A stretch of DNA of 37,238 nucleotides, taken from an uncultured SAR116 cluster alpha proteobacterium (lineage in GTDB: Bacteria > Pseudomonadota > Alphaproteobacteria > Puniceispirillales > Puniceispirillaceae). A program made the translations under genes and the position numbers. Positions within the stretch are counted from its first letter, which is position 1, and each line of letters opens with the position of its first letter. Location: the NCBI GenBank assembly GCA_902547925.1, contig CACCQD010000016.1, positions 1-37,238 on the forward strand, written 5' to 3'. Of the stretch, positions 17,117 through 24,785 are shown piece after piece. Under the pieces are notes generated by a model. It worked only from the letters and a program-made list of their open reading frames with translations. It was not told the DNA's origin and ran no database searches.

Positions 17117-18445
17117 TCAGTCGATTTCTCGCAATACCTCACCGAGACAATTAATCAGCTCATCAATCTGTTCAGTGGAGATAATCAGCGGTGGCGACAG
17201 CGCAACGATGTCTCCCGTGGTGCGGATCATGTAGCCCCTCTCAAAAGCCTTTAGAAAAGCGCTGAACGCGCGCCGTGTCGGCGCCCCCTCAATGGGTTGC
17301 AGCTCAACCGCTCCGATAAGGCCGATATTGCGGATGTCGATCACATGCGGGTGGTCGGCAAGGCTGTGCAGCTTTTCCTGCCAGTAATCGGCAAGGCTGG
17401 CAGCCCGTGTGAGCAGTCCCTCATCGGCGTAGGTTTCCAGCGTGCCAAGGCCAGCCGCCGCTGCAACCGGATTACCAGAATAGGTATAGCCATGAAAAAA
17501 CTCAATCAGATGTTCTGGACCGTGCATAAAGGCATCGTGAATCTCATCAGAAACAATTACCGCGCCCATCGGGATGACACCACTGGTCAGGCCCTTTGCC
17601 GTTGTCATCATGTCAGGCTTGACGCCGAAGAAATCCGCCGCGAAGGGACTGCCAAGACGGCCAAAGCCGGTGATCACCTCGTCAAAAATCAGCAGAAATC
17701 CATATTTGTCACAGATTTCACGAACGCGCTCGAGATAGCCTTTTGGCGGGATCAGAACTCCGGTCGAGCCGGCAACCGGTTCAATGATCACCGCAGCAAT
17801 GGTTGACGGGTCATGCAGCTGGGCAATCCGCTCCAAATCGTCGGCCAGATGCGCGCCATGGTCAGGTTGGCCCTTGGTAAAGGCATTCTGCTCAGGCAGA
17901 TGCGTATGTGGCAGATGATCAACCCCACTCAGCAGGGTGCCAAACATCTTGCGGTTGGCAACAATACCGCCAACCGATATACCGCCAAAATTCACCCCGT
18001 GATACCCACGCTCACGCCCGATCAGGCGGGTGCGGCCAGCATCGCCGCGCACCTTGTGATAAGCAAGCGCCGTTTTTAGCGCTGTCTCGACCGATTCCGA
18101 GCCTGAATTGGTGTAAAAAACATGGTTCATGCCCTCAGGCGCGATGCTGGCAATCCGGTTGGCCAGCTCAAAGGCTTTGGGATGCCCCATCTGGAAGGCC
18201 GGCGCATAATCAAGCTCGGCCACCTGGTCCTGCACCGCCTTGACGATCTTTGGCCGCGCATGCCCGGCATTGACACACCACAATCCAGCCGTTCCATCGA
18301 GAATCTTATGGCCCTCAATGGTGTCATAGTGCATGTCCTTGGCACCAACAAGCATGCGTGGATTTTCCTTGAACTGACGGTTTGCCGTAAACGGCATCCA
18401 GAAAGAGCTGAGATCATTAGGCGCTGGATCATAGGTATCCGGCAT
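17117..18445 (-). CDS. Omega-amino acid:pyruvate aminotransferase
   Basis: Class III PLP aminotransferase of 442 residues that transfers the amino group of beta-alanine (or 3-aminoisobutyrate) to pyruvate, giving malonate semialdehyde (or its methyl form) and alanine. The Schiff-base lysine is Lys284 in TTAKGLTSG and the pyridine-nitrogen Asp255 is in FDEVITGFGR. The N-terminal stretch SFWMPFTANRQFK and DGTAGLWCVNAGHARP are strongly like the Pseudomonas omega-amino acid:pyruvate enzyme. An AGGAG site precedes the ATG by seven bases. It is the first gene of the long catabolic and transport operon and completes the pathway after beta-ureidopropionase. No malonate-semialdehyde dehydrogenase is linked to it here. 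Confidence 0.92.
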   Translation of the reverse strand: MPDTYDPAPNDLSSFWMPFTANRQFKENPRMLVGAKDMHYDTIEGHKILDGTAGLWCVNAGHARPKIVKAVQDQVAELDYAPAFQMGHPKAFELANRIASIAPEGMNHVFYTNSGSESVETALKTALAYHKVRGDAGRTRLIGRERGYHGVNFGGISVGGIVANRKMFGTLLSGVDHLPHTHLPEQNAFTKGQPDHGAHLADDLERIAQLHDPSTIAAVIIEPVAGSTGVLIPPKGYLERVREICDKYGFLLIFDEVITGFGRLGSPFAADFFGVKPDMMTTAKGLTSGVIPMGAVIVSDEIHDAFMHGPEHLIEFFHGYTYSGNPVAAAAGLGTLETYADEGLLTRAASLADYWQEKLHSLADHPHVIDIRNIGLIGAVELQPIEGAPTRRAFSAFLKAFERGYMIRTTGDIVALSPPLIISTEQIDELINCLGEVLREID

Positions 18446-18544
18446 GTCGGAACTCCTGTATGAGATGACGCAGTTTACAGACGGAACAGGTCACCCTCGA
18501 AAATATATAGAAATTGCTTTTCGCTTGATAAAATGAAATAACAT

Positions 18545-18562
18545 TTTTACCGGCTGGTCAAA
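18545..18562. promoter_or_regulatory. Candidate RutR operator between aminotransferase and rutR genes
   Basis: The site TTTTACC-GGCT-GGTCAAA is the best match in the window to the E. coli RutR consensus TTGACCA-N2-TGGTCAA, with 12 of the 14 specified positions identical. It lies in the divergent promoter region, about 100 bases from the aminotransferase start and 90 bases from the rutR start, so it could control both directions. Confidence 0.65.
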
Positions 18563-18653
18563 TATTCAAACGCCTAGCGCTGAAAAATATTTAATTTTTC
18601 TGCAACCCTTAAACGGCTGGGCCTGAAGGAAGAGGCATAAAAGACACGAAGCA

Positions 18654-19376
18654 ATGTCCGATATAGTCAAAGACTCACTGCCAGCCATCCCTGAAACAGC
18701 CTTTGGCGATTCTGGGGCAGAGACCGGTACCGCGGATTCTAGAGCAGAGATCGGTACTGCGCACAAGCAGAAAACGCGAATCCAGATCACCAATGAGGCG
18801 AAAATCCTGGAGGCGGCGCTGGAGGTTTTTTCCAAGGATGGGTTCCGTGGCGCTACGCTAGACCGGATTGCCACCGCGGCAGAAATGTCAAAGCCAAATC
18901 TTCTGTATTATTTCTCCAGCAAGGAGGACATCCATATCGCCCTGCTGACCAAATTGCTCGATCTGTGGCTGGCACCGCTGCGCAATCTGCGGGCCGATGG
19001 CGACCCGCGTGAGGAATTGAGTCTTTACATCCAGCACAAGCTTCAGATGTCTCGTCAATTGCCGCGTGAGTCCCGGCTGTTCGCCAACGAAGTGTTGCGC
19101 GGTGCCCAGCATATCGGCCCGCTGTTGAAAGAGAATCTGTATGATCTGGTCAATGAAAAAGCGGCGATCATCCAGTCATGGATTGATGCCGGCAAGCTGG
19201 CACCCTGTGATCCACGGCATGTGATTTTTGCGATTTGGGCGACCACCCAGCATTATGCAGATTTCGATGTGCAGATTAGATCTGTGCTGCGCCGCGACGA
19301 TGATGACCAGTCGCATTATGCCGATGCCGAACAATTTCTGACAACGCTATTTATGGGACAGTTGGTCAAGGATTGA
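18654..19376 (+). CDS. rutR: RutR-like TetR-family pyrimidine-responsive regulator
   Basis: Transcription factor of 240 residues with an N-terminal TetR helix-turn-helix (ILEAALEVFSKDGF, then MSKPNLLYYFSSKE) and a ligand domain strongly like E. coli RutR, including LDLWLAPL, SWIDAGKLAP, DPRHVIFAIWATTQHYADF. RutR binds uracil or thymine and then releases DNA. The gene sits between the divergent catabolic operon and the convergent preTA genes, and three RutR-like dyads lie in front of the surrounding operons, so it probably controls them all. About 45 residues precede the domain, longer than in E. coli, and contain a 9-residue tandem duplication (DSGAETGTA / DSRAEIGTA), possibly disordered. Confidence 0.9.
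   Translation: MSDIVKDSLPAIPETAFGDSGAETGTADSRAEIGTAHKQKTRIQITNEAKILEAALEVFSKDGFRGATLDRIATAAEMSKPNLLYYFSSKEDIHIALLTKLLDLWLAPLRNLRADGDPREELSLYIQHKLQMSRQLPRESRLFANEVLRGAQHIGPLLKENLYDLVNEKAAIIQSWIDAGKLAPCDPRHVIFAIWATTQHYADFDVQIRSVLRRDDDDQSHYADAEQFLTTLFMGQLVKD
18708..18760. repeat. 27-bp-period duplication within rutR
   Basis: Positions 18708-18733 and 18735-18760 agree at 22 of 26 bases, offset by exactly 27 bases, so the frame is kept and nine residues are duplicated in the N-terminal extension of RutR. Confidence 0.75.
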
Positions 19377-19423
19377 TCAGCCTCCTATCCGACAAAGAAA
19401 AGGCACCAATCACCCGCCATCAG

Positions 19424-19454
19424 GCAAAAAAAGAGGCACACGTTGGCCGTTGCC
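19424..19454 (-). terminator. Terminator of preT-preA
   Basis: On the minus strand a GGCAACG / CGT-TGCC stem with one bulged G is followed by TCTTTTTTT. It lies 46-76 bases past the preA stop, between convergent preA and rutR, and fits a Rho-independent terminator for preTA. Confidence 0.6.
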
Positions 19455-19499
19455 TTTAGAGGAGTGGGGGAGGATTTCATGCCGCTAGCGGTAACCGAT

Positions 19500-20804
19500 C
19501 TACTCAGCCGCGGCCATCGGGTTATTCGGATGCATTGTCCAATTGCCGTAATCTGGTGACACTGTCTCGCCGGTGCGTGTGTCCCTCTTGCCGGCCGGAA
19601 CCTGTTCCATGGTGATGCAATTCTCGACCGGGCAGACGCTGACACACAGATTGCAGCCAACGCATTCAGCATCAACCACCTCAAAATGCCGGGCGCCATC
19701 AACCATATTGGTGATCGCCTGATGCGAGGTGTCCTCGCAGGCGATATGACAGCGGCCACATTTGATGCAGCTATCCTGATCAATTCTTGCCTTGGCAACG
19801 TAGTTGAGATTGAGGTATTGCCAATCCGTCACGTTCGGCACGGCCCGCCCAACAACGGAGTCAAGATCGGCATGCCCGGCCTGATCCATCCAGTTGCTCA
19901 GCCCCTCGATCATGTCCTCGACAATTTTGAAGCCATAGGTCATCGCCGCGGTACAAACCTGAACATTGCCAGCACCAAGCGCCAGAAATTCCGCCGCATC
20001 CCGCCATGTTGTCACCCCGCCAATGCCGGAAATTGGCAGGTCGGCAGTTTCCGCATCACGGGCAATTTCGGCTACCATATTTAATGCAATTGGTTTGACT
20101 GCCGGGCCGCAATAGCCGCCATGGCTGCCCTTGCCGTCAATACTTGGTTCGGGAGAGAAGCTGTCCAGATCAACGGAAATGATCGAGCTGATGGTGTTGA
20201 TCAGCGAGACAGCATCAGCCCCACCCTGCCTGGCAGCGCGCGCCGGATAGCGGACATCGGTGATGTTGGGCGTCAATTTGACAATCACCGGCATGCGGGT
20301 ATGCGATTTCGCCCAGCGTGCAACCATTTCGATATATTCCGGCACCTGGCCAACAGCCGAGCCCATGCCGCGTTCCGACATGCCATGCGGACAGCCAAAA
20401 TTCAGCTCAACACCGTCGCTTCCGGTATCTTCCACCTGTTTCAGGATTTCCTGCCAGCAGGGCTCCTCGCAGGGCACCATCAGGCTGGTGACAAGCGCTC
20501 GGTCAGGCCATTTGCGCTTGACCTCCTTGATCTCGCGCAAATTGATATCTAGAGGTCTGTCAGTGATCAATTCAATGTTGTTCAGTCCCAGTAGACGGCG
20601 GTCAGCCCCCCAGATCGCACCATATCGCGGTCCGTTGACATTGACGATATGCGGATCGAGGCCAAGAGTTTTCCAGACAACACCACCCCAGCCGGCTCTA
20701 AACGCGCGCTCTACATTGTAGGCCTTGTCGGTTGGCGGTGCCGAGGCAAGCCAGAACGGGTTAGGGGTTTTGATCCCAACGAAATTGTTGCGCAGGTCAG
20801 CCAT
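19500..20804 (-). CDS. preA: NAD-dependent dihydropyrimidine dehydrogenase, PreA subunit
   Basis: Catalytic subunit that reduces uracil and thymine to the 5,6-dihydro forms, the first step of the reductive pathway. The 434 residues start with a dihydroorotate-dehydrogenase-like FMN barrel (NPFWLASAPPTDK, ELNFGCPHG, ISGIGGVTTWRDAAEFLALGA) and end with a ferredoxin domain carrying two 4Fe-4S motifs, CIKCGRCHIACE and CVGCNLCVSVCP. An AAAGGAAC site precedes the ATG. It lies 66 bases after preT, whose product would pass electrons from NAD(P)H. Physiological direction could in principle be reversed, but the linked catabolic genes favour breakdown. Confidence 0.95.
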   Translation of the reverse strand: MADLRNNFVGIKTPNPFWLASAPPTDKAYNVERAFRAGWGGVVWKTLGLDPHIVNVNGPRYGAIWGADRRLLGLNNIELITDRPLDINLREIKEVKRKWPDRALVTSLMVPCEEPCWQEILKQVEDTGSDGVELNFGCPHGMSERGMGSAVGQVPEYIEMVARWAKSHTRMPVIVKLTPNITDVRYPARAARQGGADAVSLINTISSIISVDLDSFSPEPSIDGKGSHGGYCGPAVKPIALNMVAEIARDAETADLPISGIGGVTTWRDAAEFLALGAGNVQVCTAAMTYGFKIVEDMIEGLSNWMDQAGHADLDSVVGRAVPNVTDWQYLNLNYVAKARIDQDSCIKCGRCHIACEDTSHQAITNMVDGARHFEVVDAECVGCNLCVSVCPVENCITMEQVPAGKRDTRTGETVSPDYGNWTMHPNNPMAAAE

Positions 20805-20870
20805 GTCTATAGTTCCTTTCCCGTCAAATCCTTCTTTTTGTCACATCACTCTTCTATGCCAAATCCATCT

Positions 20871-22223
20871 TTATGCGAGCGCCGTGTGAATCGCCTCGGC
20901 AGCATCACGTCCCTCTGCAACAGCGGTTACGGTCAGATCATCGCCACCGGTTGCACAATCACCGCCAGCCCAGACGCCAGATAGCGATGTCTGACCTGTC
21001 CCGTCGATCCTGATCCGCCCTTTTTCCATCGTCAGGCTGGCAAGTGCCTCATCATCTCCAAGATTATCGTCAAGCTGCTGGCCGATGGCGCGGAACAGCT
21101 GGTCAACTTGAAGCGTGATCTCATCACCCGTGCCGACAAGCCTGCCATCACGGTTTTCGGTGTATTCAAGTGTCACCGCAGAGACGCCATCAGCATCGGT
21201 TTTGATAGTTTTCGGCTGCACCCAATGACGGATGACGACGCCCTTATTGGCGGCCTGTTGTTGTTCGAGGGCGGAGGCGTTCATATCCTCGCGGCCCCGG
21301 CGGTAGGCGATGGTCACCTCCTCGGCCCCCAGCAGCTTTGTCTGCGCGGCAATGTCAATCGCCGTCATACCGCCCCCAATGACCAGAACGCGGCGGCCCA
21401 CCGGAAGGCTGGCCAAATCGTCAGCCTGTCTGAGCGCGGCAATGTAGCGGGTGGCATCAGCAATGCCGGGCGCATCCTCACCGCCGAGGCCAAGCCGGTT
21501 AACGCCGTTAAGGCCAATGCCGAGAAAAACCGCGTCATAATCCTCACACAGACCATCAAGTGTAACGGTTGCGCCAAGAGTCTGTTGATGCCGAAACTCG
21601 ATGCCGCCAATCTTGGTGACATAATCAATTTCAGCCTGGGCAAAATCATCGGTTGTTTTATAGGCGGCAATGCCATACTCATTGAGCCCACCTGCCTTAG
21701 GCTGAGACTCAAGTACAACCACATCATGCCCATACATCGACAGCCGGTGCGCACAGGCAAGACCCGCCGGCCCCCCCCCGACAACGGCAATCTTTTTGCC
21801 AGTGGGCGCGGCCCGCTCATAGAATTGCAGGTTGTCGCGCATGGCACCATCGGTGGCGTGGCGTTGCAGCAGGCCAATTTTCACCGGTTTGCCCTCAGCG
21901 GCCTCACGGACACAGGCCTGCTCGCACAGTGTTTCCGTGGGACAGACACGGGCGCACATGCCGCCAAGGATGTTCTGGTCAAAAATGGTTTTTGCCGAGC
22001 CATTCAGATTGCCCGTCGCAATCTGCCGGATGAATTTCGGGATATCGATTGAAGTGGGACAGGCTGTGACGCACGGCGCGTCATAGCAGAAATAGCAGCG
22101 GTCAGCCTCAACCAGCGCCTCATGGCCATTAAGCGGTGGATGCGCATCGGCAAAATTCTCGACATATTGATCTGCCGGCAGGCGCTGCGCAGCGATCCCA
22201 TCAATGGTCTTTGATTTGGCCAT
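20871..22223 (-). CDS. preT: NAD-dependent dihydropyrimidine dehydrogenase, PreT subunit
   Basis: Flavoprotein subunit of 450 residues related to the glutamate synthase small chain. The N-terminal iron-sulfur region has CYFCYDAPCVTACP and CARVCPTETLCEQAC. It is followed by an FAD-binding GGGPAGLACAHRL (from about residue 149) and a second dinucleotide site VIGGGMTAIDIA for NAD(P)H. It would feed electrons from NAD(P)H to PreA. A GGGAGAAGAGGA ribosome site precedes the ATG. It is the first gene of a two-gene operon, with an RutR-like dyad about 100 bases upstream. Confidence 0.95.
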   Translation of the reverse strand: MAKSKTIDGIAAQRLPADQYVENFADAHPPLNGHEALVEADRCYFCYDAPCVTACPTSIDIPKFIRQIATGNLNGSAKTIFDQNILGGMCARVCPTETLCEQACVREAAEGKPVKIGLLQRHATDGAMRDNLQFYERAAPTGKKIAVVGGGPAGLACAHRLSMYGHDVVVLESQPKAGGLNEYGIAAYKTTDDFAQAEIDYVTKIGGIEFRHQQTLGATVTLDGLCEDYDAVFLGIGLNGVNRLGLGGEDAPGIADATRYIAALRQADDLASLPVGRRVLVIGGGMTAIDIAAQTKLLGAEEVTIAYRRGREDMNASALEQQQAANKGVVIRHWVQPKTIKTDADGVSAVTLEYTENRDGRLVGTGDEITLQVDQLFRAIGQQLDDNLGDDEALASLTMEKGRIRIDGTGQTSLSGVWAGGDCATGGDDLTVTAVAEGRDAAEAIHTALA

Positions 22224-22318
22224 TCCTCTTCTCCCTTGCCGGTATGGTGGCGATTTTAGGCCACAGCACTACATCGACGTGTTTAACTTGCGAGAAAAAA
22301 AGAGGGGAGGCAAGATTT

Positions 22319-22336
22319 TTTTACCAAACGATAAAA
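22319..22336. promoter_or_regulatory. Candidate RutR operator of preTA
   Basis: The dyad TTTTACC-AAAC-GATAAAA lies 96-113 bases upstream of preT. It shares TTTTA(C/T)C-N4-G(A/G)T(A/C)AAA with the sites at 10213 and 18545. The same spot is also upstream of the divergent RidA-family pseudogene. Binding is predicted, not shown. Confidence 0.55.
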
Positions 22337-22344
22337 TTTTTATA

Positions 22345-22432
22345 GAGATGGGTTTTTAGGCAGAGGGCGGCAATTGGGCAGACGGTGGGACTTGGCAGAC
22401 AGCTTCTGGGCAGGGGGTTTTTGGGCAAACGG
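22345..22432. other. Low-complexity GGCAG-rich stretch
   Basis: Imperfect repeats of a GGGCAGACGGT-like word occur several times between the preT promoter region and the RidA remnant. No gene is supported here; it may be worn-down 5' sequence of the remnant or a degraded repeat. Confidence 0.4.
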
Positions 22433-22741
22433 TTTTCTGTTCCTGGCTGCATGACAAGCACCCCGCCCGATGGGGTGATCTAACCTGATTTTGAGATACA
22501 AGGAAAGCAGTGTCTTGAAAACACACTTATGGTTCTTCACCAAACCGACATGAATTTTGCCAACGTCTTTGAAATGACACGCTTTTATGTCGATATCAAG
22601 TATCATTTCGATAATTTCAAATCCATCCGAAGTCATTATGCCATGAAACCTTATCCAGCTCGGACAACGGTTGAGGTTTCGTGTTTGGTGAATCCACTTG
22701 CTTTGATCGAAGTACGGTTCATCGTAGCTGCTAACAGTTGA
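22430..22741 (+). pseudogene. Decayed RidA/RutC-family gene
   Basis: One frame read through a stop gives PPDGVI, a TAA at 22481-22483, then PDFEIQGKQCLENTLMVL, a degraded middle, PYPARTTVEVSCLVNPLALIE and the end of the protein at 22741. This is the order and spacing of a RidA/YjgF/UK114 enamine/imine deaminase (DFEAQTRQCLENI ... KPYPARTTVEV ... ALVEIEAIA, family pattern from memory), including the arginine of PAR that binds substrate. The N-terminal half is unrecognisable and there is an in-frame stop, so the gene is probably dead. An ATG at 22529 could express only the last 70 residues. It is divergent from preT; RutC of another pyrimidine route belongs to this family, so a lost accessory gene is plausible. 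Confidence 0.7.
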
Positions 22742-22956
22742 GATGAGGCAATTGGCATGACCAACGCATTATGGAGTGAGACTTGTCGTAAAAGCGCGGC
22801 AAATTAGATCAGCCCCATATATCAGCCTGACACGGCAACCATAAACGCAACCGAATTTCTTGGCTGGAAAACACCGCATAAGCAGGATGTTCGATCGCAG
22901 GATTTGGATGTACCCCTTTTCCTTTGAGATTATCGGTGTTACAACAGCCCGGGTGT

Positions 22957-23030
22957 GCGGCGTTTGTGTAGTGGTAAGACCTTAGCCTTCCAAGCTAAAG
23001 ACGCGGGTTCGATTCCCGCACGCCGCTCCA
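22957..23030 (+). tRNA. tRNA-Gly (anticodon UCC)
   Basis: A 74-base cloverleaf with encoded CCA. The acceptor stem GCGGCGT pairs with ACGCCGC over 7 bp; the anticodon stem TTAGC/GCTAA holds the loop CTTCCAA with anticodon TCC, reading GGA; the T arm is GCGGG-TTCGATT-CCCGC. The D stem GTGT/AGAC has one G-G mismatch, which is unusual but does not break the fold. It stands alone in a gene-poor stretch. Confidence 0.95.
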
Positions 23031-23134
23031 GACCTCCAAAAATCGCTCCACCTCGATGGCCCGCACCCCATCATGCCTCACTGTCCATTAGGGAAAATGA
23101 TGTTGCAGAAAATCAACATGTTGGATGCTAATGA

Positions 23135-23305
23135 GAGGCCATCGATTGGAGAGGTTTTTTGTGGTGCGACAATTGGCCTTTGGAAATCTGCGGATGCAAC
23201 GTGCAGGGTTTCACATGCGTCATGTCGCACACAACGATGCGCGTCTGAGCGTAAAGAGTTTCTAGGAGGAAACGGGGGGCAGTCGCTTTGCGGCCGCCCT
23301 TTTTT
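23135..23305 (+). ncRNA. Possible structured small RNA
   Basis: TTGTGGTGCGACA (23159-23171) pairs with TGTCGCACACAA (23223-23234) with one bulge, enclosing about 50 bases that can fold further. A strong terminator follows. A weak promoter-like pair (TTGCAG at 23103, GCTAAT 18 bases later) would give a transcript of about 170 bases. I could not match it to 6S, tmRNA, RNase P or SRP RNA signatures. No convincing protein frame covers it. Confidence 0.3.
23277..23305 (+). terminator. Rho-independent terminator
   Basis: The stem GGGCAGTCGC / GCGGCCGCCC (10 bp with one A-C mismatch and one G-T pair) has a TTT loop and is followed directly by six T. It has no annotated protein gene in front of it, only the tRNA 250 bases upstream and the candidate small RNA. 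Confidence 0.7.
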
Positions 23306-23965
23306 ATGCTGCTTTCTGGTGCTGCAAAATTTGCACAATAAAATTGTAAAATTAGCTCTTTTTTATCTCACGGCCGTGCCGTAAAAAAAGACTATTGGAC
23401 GTTCAAACTTTTGCTGACCGCGCGGCGAAATGGCGATATCGTTATTCTCCCAGGTAACGACAAAATGAAGCGCCTCTTCTTGTCTTACACCCGAAGAAAA
23501 TGCGCTGATTGGAAAGACCGAAAAGTAAACCGCGTTAAAAATATTGGCTAATCTGTTCGATTTTGGGTGATGCATCCATGTCAAAACTTGCTTATTTCCT
23601 CTGTCTAATCCGCCTGACCATCATCAATCCGGTTACTGCAAGCGCCTAAGACTGGAAAAGTGGTTTGGGTCTTGGTTTCAAAAAAATGCATGGGGTTTGT
23701 CAGAAGCTCCGCAGATGATGCAGTGCCAACTTGCCTCCAGAAAAGTATAGAAAGGCAAGCAATTCTGCGTGTACAGGGCTGCAAACTGAACATCTTTGGC
23801 GGTCTATAATGATGCCAGCGATTATTGCTCGAACGCAATGCAATGCCGCTATGATCCAAATTCCGGAAAGAGTATCAGATTGCTGGTCCGCGCCTTCACC
23901 AAAGCACAGGGCAAGATCGACTAGTGCGAAAACGGACGTCTTGCGGCACATCCCAACTACCCGAG
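23306..23965. other. Gene-poor stretch of about 660 bases
   Basis: Only short open frames occur on either strand, without ribosome sites or family resemblance that I can recognise. It is AT-rich at its left end and lies between the terminator at 23277 and the end of the PotC-like gene. It may be decayed coding DNA, but no remnant could be identified with confidence. Confidence 0.5.
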
Positions 23966-24784
23966 TTATCTTGCCCCCCTGCCCCCAAGAATTTGCAGGC
24001 TAAGCATCAACCCGGTGGACAATAAAATCATCAATGTCGAAATGGCGGCGATTGTCGGGTCGATATAATCCCGCAACGCGCTGAACATCTGTTTGGTCAA
24101 CGTCGAATTGCCGCCGCCTGACAGGAATATGGAAATGATAACCTCGTCGAATGAGGTCAGGAATGCCAGCAAGGCAGCGGTCACAATCGAAAATTTCAAT
24201 TGTGGTAAGGTGATTTCAAAAAAGGCCCTGATCCTTGTGGATCCGAGGCTTTGGGCAACCCTCTCCTGGTTCAGATCATATGTGCGTAACGCCGAGGTGA
24301 CAATGATCATCACAATTGGCACTGAAAGAACAGTATGGGCCATGACCAGCCCAAAGATTGAGTTCACCAGTCCGATCCTGCCAAAGACATAGAATGTGCC
24401 AATCGCAATCAGGATTACCGGCACAATCATTGGCGTCATAAGAGTGAAAAACAACATTTTGCTCATTCTGCCGCCGGACACAAACAACCCATAGGCAGCC
24501 ATGGTCCCAAATGGTGTGGCCACCAGCATGGTCAGCGTTGCCACTTTGAAAGAGGTAATTGTCGCGTTCACCCACCGTGGCGTGTTCAGATATTCATGAT
24601 ACCAGCGCAACGACCATTCCCGTGGTGGAAACTCCAGATACTGCGACTCCGAAAATGACATTGGAATCACGATTACCGTCGGGATCACCAACAGGAACAT
24701 GATAATCGTCGCAAGGATATACAGCCACACTCGCTGTCGGTGCGTGACCTGAGTCTCACTTGCTGCTTTTTGCCACCAGCTCAT
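23966..24784 (-). CDS. Polyamine-type ABC permease, PotC-like
   Basis: Inner-membrane permease of 272 residues, PotC family, with an N-terminal span (LYILATIIMFLLVIPTVIVI) and the EAA-type loop containing VAQSLGSTRIRAFFEITLPQL. The preferred start is the ATG at 24784, one base after the stop of the PotB-like gene; the frame is open nine codons further into that gene but without a better start. It is the last gene of the transporter operon. The set usually imports putrescine, spermidine or other cationic or zwitterionic amines; the substrate here is not determined. Confidence 0.9.
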   Translation of the reverse strand: MSWWQKAASETQVTHRQRVWLYILATIIMFLLVIPTVIVIPMSFSESQYLEFPPREWSLRWYHEYLNTPRWVNATITSFKVATLTMLVATPFGTMAAYGLFVSGGRMSKMLFFTLMTPMIVPVILIAIGTFYVFGRIGLVNSIFGLVMAHTVLSVPIVMIIVTSALRTYDLNQERVAQSLGSTRIRAFFEITLPQLKFSIVTAALLAFLTSFDEVIISIFLSGGGNSTLTKQMFSALRDYIDPTIAAISTLMILLSTGLMLSLQILGGRGAR

Positions 24785-24785
24785 T

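Noticed and set aside
17056-17142. Longer N-terminus for beta-ureidopropionase
   Set aside because: It would overlap the aminotransferase gene and lacks a ribosome site; the ATG at 17055 has GGGAG at good distance and a typical start.
22957-23305. tRNA used as an integration site for a mobile element
   Set aside because: I saw no repeated tRNA 3' end, integrase or element genes downstream.
23363-23584. 73-residue minus-strand open frame in the gene-poor stretch
   Set aside because: It has no ribosome site or recognisable family, and its length is expected by chance in this AT-rich DNA.
23605-23951. Two overlapping minus-strand open frames
   Set aside because: They overlap in different frames, neither has family resemblance, and neither joins to a known protein.
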